From positions 124,001-188,000 of the forward strand of contig NZ_JARVSC010000006.1 of NCBI RefSeq assembly GCF_030209375.1: a stretch of DNA of 64,000 bases, in the 5' to 3' direction. The position numbers and the translations under genes are program-made. Origin of the DNA: Plantibacter sp. ME-Dv--P-122b. Lineage in GTDB: Bacteria > Actinomycetota > Actinomycetes > Actinomycetales > Microbacteriaceae. Under the pieces are notes generated by a model. That model made no database searches. It was not told the origin of the DNA and worked only from the letters and a program-made list of their open reading frames with translations. Positions 60,901-64,000 of this stretch are shown here, piece by piece. The first letter of the stretch is position 1, and each line of letters begins with the position of its first letter.

Positions 60901-61211
60901 TCTGCAAGCTCGACGCGGTGTTCGAGCGCGGGGACCGGTTCGAGATCGTCGACTGGAAGACCGGCGCGGTGCCCACGACGCCGGAGGACGTCCGGAACGC
61001 CTCGTTCCAGCTCGCGCTCTACCGTCTGGCGTACGCGCACCACCGGGAGGTCGACCCCGAGCGCATCGACGCCGTGCTCTACTACGTGAGCCACGATGTG
61101 CAGCTCCGGCCGGAGCGCCTCTACTCGGAGGAGGAACTCCTGTCGGAGTGGGAGCGGTCCTTCGGGGAGGCCGCAGCGTCCCAGAGCTCGAACGACGAGG
61201 TGTCGATCTGA
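57936..61211 (+). CDS. adnB: AdnB-type helicase-nuclease subunit
   Basis: Predicted 1091 residues, GTG at 57936 overlapping the adnA stop. UvrD/Rep motifs: Walker A VAGAGSGKTETMASR, LTFTRKAAGELA, VLLDEYQDTSVVQ, GDPHQSIYGWRGA, LTIHGSKGLEWDHV, RLAYVAVTRAKHDLLL. The RecB-like nuclease has FHSWVEAHYG, CKLDAVFERGD, EIVDWKTGAV and FQLALYRLAY. It is the main motor of the AdnAB complex in the mycobacterial model. Its last 91 bases are overlapped by the convergent gene at 61121. Confidence 0.92.
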   Translation: MSTEETYSAEMLAGLLGLPQPTTQQVEVIEAPMAPVLVVAGAGSGKTETMASRVVWLLANRHVSVDGILGLTFTRKAAGELAARIGKRIAALQDIGILDPAADALFDRPEVSTYNAYANALFRDNALLVGREPESVLLSEASAWRLARRVVVRHGDERLATLGKSVDQVAELVLSLSHELAEIDGTTEELLGFVERFVGIGELPDGGRGAYAQIDQAVEVVGALPVLLDLAHRYADEKRRQGLVEFSDQVALALAACERSPKVAAVARDRAGVVLLDEYQDTSVVQTRLLSTLFADHPVMAVGDPHQSIYGWRGASAANLARFSRDFGREVAATQFNLSTSWRNDRTVLEAANVLVRPLQQQAQTAGKLRVLDLEPKPGAGAGSLAVEFPETGAEEIRVVAEWCADRLLAERGGDPAGSAAILFRARRPMQEFADGLAALGVPHHILGLGGLLSSPEIVDVTAALRVIHDPGAGSSLIRLLSGPRWRIGVHDLGHLVEVARYLQAIDWKTKRYDAELAARLRESVADDDGRSIIDALDFIAADRVPAGLAAGFTDEARSRLREAGLVFASLRRRAGSGLPDLVRAVERELRLDIEVVANESTGSAARAPARLQAFHDEVISFIQAEEQVTLGSLLAWIDRSLARDDLGPASDAPDQGAVQLLTIHGSKGLEWDHVAIPRLVVDELPAKPKDGKGWVRLGTLPYDFRGDAAELPEFAWRTAETRKEVVDAQLAFSEALGERALDEERRLAYVAVTRAKHDLLLTGSFWSGDRKRPRAASTYLLELASAGVIAPLPAASAFEENPVDSGAAVLDWPLDPLGPRRSVVERAAAEVDQRRGRPESELLATLGPLENELTLLLEERRRAATTTARGELPVRIPASKFKEFVTEPEAALERLRRPVPQRPYRQTRLGTRFHSWVEAHYGRFGLQELVDALPEELDVERPGPEASEGIGFEELTERFLASEWADVRPIEVETEIHVPLGDTGRVVVCKLDAVFERGDRFEIVDWKTGAVPTTPEDVRNASFQLALYRLAYAHHREVDPERIDAVLYYVSHDVQLRPERLYSEEELLSEWERSFGEAAASQSSNDEVSI

Positions 61212-62371
61212 TCCGTGGCGTTCGCGTCGGCTCCGGCGTGGTCGCGATCGTCGGTCTCGCCGTCGTCGCTGTCGCCATCGTCCGAGCCGCTGGGATCGCG
61301 GCCGAGGGCGCGCTCGAGCTCTGACCGGTCGTAGGTGTCGGTCTGCATGGCGATGCCGGGGGAGGACGAGCCGATCGGCGTGCGGTCGAGCATGTCCTCG
61401 ACCTCGTCGACGTCGAGGACGGGTCCGGTCGTGGTGCCGAGGGGGTCCGTCACGTCGCCGAGCACGCGGTCGACGAGTCCGTCGAGCATCGCGACGGCGT
61501 CCTCGACGATGGTCTCGTCGTGGCTGTCGCGGCCGTGCAGGAGCCAGCGGGCGATCTCCAGCTCCGCGTAGAGCCGGGCGCGGAGCGTGACGAAGCGGTC
61601 GGGTCCGCGGGAGCACGAGGCCGCGTAGGCGGACAACACCTGCTCACCGGTCGCGCCGAGCGTCGCGATCCAGTGGAGGTCGAGGGCAGGGTCGCCGACC
61701 CGCAGTGAGCCCCACTCGATGACGCCGTTGACGAGGCCATGGCCGTCCTGACGGATGACGAGCACCCGGTCGGCGGCGAGGGATCCGTGGATGACAGTGG
61801 GCTGGAACTGCCACAGCGAGTGGTCTTCGACGGCCGCCTGCCAGCGCTCCCGGACCGCGGTCGGGAGGAGTCTCGTCTCGGCGGCGCGGGACACGATGCG
61901 GTGTGCGTCCGCCCGGATGAGCTCGGTGGACAGCAGCGGGAGGCCCGCTTCCGCGATGAAGGCCGTCGGGAGGGAGTGGATCGCGGCGACCGCGGCACCG
62001 AGCGAGTCCGAGAGGACCTCGTCGCGGCCGAGCGCGGTCGGGTCGAGGTGACTGCCGGCCACGAAGTCGAGCACCACGGCGCGAGTGCCGTCGACGGGCA
62101 GTTGGCCGACGACGGTCGGTGCGTCGAAGGGCAACCTGCTGCGGATACCGGGCGTGAGCGCGCGAAGGGCGATGAGGTCCGCGGACTGCTCCGTCTCGGC
62201 CTGCTGCGAGGTCGGGATGCGGACGATGAGCTCGCGTCCGTCGCCCGTCACGAGACGGGCGGCGTCGTAGTTCCCCTCGCCGCCGGCGGTGTGCGCGCCG
62301 GACCCGCGGACCTGGAGGTCGGCGACGGCCGAGGTGGCCAACGCGGCTAGAGTGAGATGGGATCTGGCCAT
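61121..62371 (-). CDS. Aminoglycoside phosphotransferase-fold protein, probably a pseudokinase
   Basis: Predicted 416 residues. Kinase-like fold: nucleotide lobe (YDAARLVTGDGRELIVRIPT), AVVLDFVAGSHLDP, catalytic region QPTVIHGSLAADRVLVI, then VNGVIEWGSLRVGDPALDLHW. The catalytic HGD..N signature reads HGS..R and the metal-binding IDWGD-type motif reads IEWGS, so phosphotransfer is doubtful. The C-terminal 110 residues are acidic and disordered (SGSDDGDSDDGETDDRDHAG). TACCCT ends 7 bases before the ATG (leaderless). Automated annotation would probably call it macrolide 2'-phosphotransferase; I do not support a resistance role. Confidence 0.83.
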   Translation of the reverse strand: MARSHLTLAALATSAVADLQVRGSGAHTAGGEGNYDAARLVTGDGRELIVRIPTSQQAETEQSADLIALRALTPGIRSRLPFDAPTVVGQLPVDGTRAVVLDFVAGSHLDPTALGRDEVLSDSLGAAVAAIHSLPTAFIAEAGLPLLSTELIRADAHRIVSRAAETRLLPTAVRERWQAAVEDHSLWQFQPTVIHGSLAADRVLVIRQDGHGLVNGVIEWGSLRVGDPALDLHWIATLGATGEQVLSAYAASCSRGPDRFVTLRARLYAELEIARWLLHGRDSHDETIVEDAVAMLDGLVDRVLGDVTDPLGTTTGPVLDVDEVEDMLDRTPIGSSSPGIAMQTDTYDRSELERALGRDPSGSDDGDSDDGETDDRDHAGADANATDQIDTSSFELWDAAASPKDRSHSDRSSSSE

Positions 62372-62434
62372 GACATCCAGGGTACGGGGCCGTCCCGGCG
62401 AGCCGCGCTCGCCACGCCCTCAGAGAGGTTGTCC

Positions 62435-63373
62435 ATGACGATTCAGGTTCGCGCGCTCGCCGGTCTACCGCTCGCGAGAGGCGGACTCGACCGTCACGGC
62501 GAGCTCCGGTCACGACCGGACATGCTCGACGGACTGCGGGTCGATCCGAGCGCCCGAGCCGTCGTCCTCCGTGGTCGGCGCGCACTCGTGACCGGCGATG
62601 CGCTCGACCTCCTGGACCCCTCGGATCTGCCCGAGCCGGAGCTCATGGTCTACCTCGGAAGCACCGTCGAGGACAGCCCGGGGACACCACCGGGCACGGA
62701 CATCCTGCTGTGGGTCCTCGCCGACGCCGACGCCGACGCGATCACGGAGGATGAGGACCGCTGGTTCGACCTCCGTCGGAGCGGACACCGGCTGTCCGAC
62801 CGCGACGTCGGCATACTGGCGACATCGCTGGCGATCGCCGGCTGGCATCGTGCCGAGCCGTTCTGTGCGCACTGCGGCTCGCCGACCACGGTCCGCAATG
62901 CCGGGTGGGCACGGCACTGCCCGGTCGACGGCAACGAACTCTTCCCGCGCATGGATCCCGCGGTCATCGTCGCGGTCGTCGATCCTCAGGGACGGATCCT
63001 GCTCGGGTCGAACGCGATGTGGGAGCACAACCGGTACTCGCTCCTGGCAGGTTACGTCGATGCCGGCGAGTCCCTCGAGCAGGCCGTCGCCCGCGAGATC
63101 TTCGAGGAGTCGGGGATGCGTCTCGGCACGCCCGTCTACCTCGGGTCGCAGCCGTGGCCGTTCCCGCGCTCGCTCATGCTCGGCTTCGTCGCCCCGCTCG
63201 CGGAGGATCAAGATCCGGAGGCGCTCGTTCCGGACGGCCAGGAGATCCTCGACCTGCGGTGGTTCACGCGGGAGGAACTCGCGGACCCGGCCACCGACGT
63301 CATCCTCCCCGGACCGTCGTCGATCGCACGAGCCGTGATCGACGAGTGGCTTCGCGGATCCTGGTCTCGATGA
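62435..63373 (+). CDS. nudC: NAD+ diphosphatase / RNA decapping Nudix hydrolase
   Basis: Predicted 312 residues. It cleaves NADH/NAD+ or removes NAD caps from RNA. N-terminal domain of about 140 residues, zinc ribbon region FCAHCGSPTTVRNAGWARHC, then the Nudix box GYVDAGESLEQAVAREIFEE with SGM following, and the NudC signature SQPWPFPRSLM. The fourth zinc cysteine is missing: after RHC comes PVDGNELFPR. Start ATG at 62435 with AGAGAGG 8 bases upstream. The order adnAB-...-nudC-uvrD2 matches mycobacteria. Confidence 0.95.
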   Translation: MTIQVRALAGLPLARGGLDRHGELRSRPDMLDGLRVDPSARAVVLRGRRALVTGDALDLLDPSDLPEPELMVYLGSTVEDSPGTPPGTDILLWVLADADADAITEDEDRWFDLRRSGHRLSDRDVGILATSLAIAGWHRAEPFCAHCGSPTTVRNAGWARHCPVDGNELFPRMDPAVIVAVVDPQGRILLGSNAMWEHNRYSLLAGYVDAGESLEQAVAREIFEESGMRLGTPVYLGSQPWPFPRSLMLGFVAPLAEDQDPEALVPDGQEILDLRWFTREELADPATDVILPGPSSIARAVIDEWLRGSWSR

Positions 63374-63398
63374 GGCGCGGTACCACCGAGGGTCGCCG

Positions 63399-64000
63399 AT
63401 GAGCAGCCCGGCCGAACTGCTGGCCGGACTCGACCCCGACCAGGCCGTCGCGGCGGAGGCGCTCCGCGGACCCGTGTGCATGCTCGCCGGCGCAGGCACC
63501 GGCAAGACCCGCGCGATCACCCATCGCATCGCCTACGGGGTCGCGACCGGGACGTACACGGCGTCGCGCGTCATGGCGCTCACCTTCACCAGCCGCGCCG
63601 CTGCCGAACTGCGTGGCCGGCTCCGGGCACTCGGAGCCGAGGGTGTCTCGGCCAGGACCTTCCATGCCTCCGCGCTCTCGCAGCTGAACTTCTTCTGGCC
63701 CCAGGTCGTCGGTGGACAGGTGCCCGCGCTCGTCGAGAGCAAGGGGCGGGTGCTCGGGCATGCAGCCGAACGGCTCCGGCTGCGGGTCGACACGGCCACC
63801 CTGCGCGACGTGGCGGGCGAGATCGAGTGGCGCAAGGTGTCCGGCCTGACCCTCGAGCAGTATGCGGCGTCGAACCGGTCGCTGCCGGCCAAGCTGTCGC
63901 TCGAGCAGGTCGTCTCGCTCCAGGAGACCTACGAACAGTTGAAGGACGAGCGCCGGCGCATCGACTTCGAGGACGTCCTGCTCGCCTGCGCCGGCATGAT
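63399..64000 (+). CDS. uvrD2: UvrD2-type DNA helicase, N-terminal part (runs off the window)
   Basis: Translation from ATG 63399 stays open to the edge (200 residues): GLDPDQAVAAEALRGPVCML, Walker A AGAGTGKTRAITHRIAYG, motif Ia ALTFTSRAAAELRGRLR, ARTFHASALSQLNFF, and DERRRIDFEDVLL just before the end. These are superfamily 1A helicase motifs; the short spacing and position after nudC point to UvrD2, a 3'-5' repair helicase with an HRDC domain in mycobacteria. That C-terminal part lies outside the window. ATG is 25 bases after nudC. Confidence 0.93.
   Translation, partial: MSSPAELLAGLDPDQAVAAEALRGPVCMLAGAGTGKTRAITHRIAYGVATGTYTASRVMALTFTSRAAAELRGRLRALGAEGVSARTFHASALSQLNFFWPQVVGGQVPALVESKGRVLGHAAERLRLRVDTATLRDVAGEIEWRKVSGLTLEQYAASNRSLPAKLSLEQVVSLQETYEQLKDERRRIDFEDVLLACAGM

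Noticed and set aside
61121-62371. Macrolide or aminoglycoside resistance gene
   Set aside because: The catalytic HGD and Asn residues are replaced, and the gene sits in a conserved repair-gene neighbourhood rather than on mobile DNA.
1-64000. tRNA, rRNA, prophage, integrase, toxin-antitoxin pair or secondary-metabolite cluster
   Set aside because: I looked for CCA-ended cloverleafs, integrase/transposase motifs, paired small toxin genes and NRPS/PKS domains and saw none.

Overview
This is a high-GC actinobacterial chromosome segment, most likely from the family Microbacteriaceae. The basis is very GC-rich codon use, a tandem glycine riboswitch in front of gcvT, an IdeR/DtxR-type iron box, an actinobacterial DUF3107/DUF3117 gene set, and gene orders shared with mycobacteria (dapC-gltA-dapD-dapE, DUF3117-methyltransferase-tatB-mrp-DUF1003-MgtE_N/CBS, and adnA-adnB-nudC-uvrD2). 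Nearly all of it is core or house-keeping DNA. I see no prophage, insertion sequence, integrase, CRISPR array, tRNA or rRNA.

Layout. 1-5.6 kb: a partial unknown gene, a membrane protein with a degenerate GGDEF domain, a LysR DNA-binding domain on its own, a sortase-anchored ice-binding-like (DUF3494) surface protein, an ABC-F ATPase and two small proteins. 5.7-11.4 kb: an NAD de novo operon on the minus strand, nrtR-nadA-nadB-nadC-cysteine desulfurase, with overlapping or nearly touching genes and a palindrome in front of nrtR. 11.5-16.2 kb: tandem glycine riboswitch followed by gcvT-gcvH-gcvP. 16.3-29.5 kb: a CPBP-type membrane protease homologue and two complete dipeptide/oligopeptide ABC transporters. 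One is a plus-strand operon. The other has its permeases and ATPase on the minus strand and its binding protein divergent. A PH-domain membrane protein lies between them. 29.7-35.7 kb: typA, a small lipoprotein and the iron-regulated efeU-efeO-efeB operon. 35.9-42.8 kb: DUF6113-like protein, fdxA, dapC, gltA, dapD/dapE and a GT-C mannosyltransferase homologue. 42.9-51.4 kb: DUF3117, O-methyltransferase, tatB, mrp, DUF1003, MgtE_N/CBS protein, a stress protein, Xaa-Pro aminopeptidase, an endonuclease/phosphatase and a PHP-domain protein. 51.6-64 kb: DEAD-box helicase, ferritin-like protein, small membrane protein, DUF3107, adnA, adnB, a probable pseudokinase of the aminoglycoside phosphotransferase fold, nudC and the start of uvrD2.

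Regulation is the most rewarding layer. At least fourteen genes have a TANNNT-like -10 hexamer ending exactly 6 or 7 bases before the start codon, which predicts leaderless mRNAs. Two genes, those for the ice-binding surface protein and the DEAD-box RNA helicase, instead have a short hairpin whose 3' arm contains the whole Shine-Dalgarno sequence, which suggests RNA-structure (possibly temperature) control. Other sites are the tandem glycine riboswitch, a probable NrtR operator, an iron box in front of efeU, a palindrome inside the DUF3117 promoter, two intra-operon attenuator-like hairpins and several strong bidirectional terminators.

Metabolic links: the cysteine desulfurase can supply sulfur for the NadA Fe-S cluster; Mrp is an Fe-S carrier; dapC, dapD and dapE make meso-diaminopimelate for lysine and cell wall; EfeUOB handles iron under IdeR control; AdnAB and UvrD2 are DNA repair motors.
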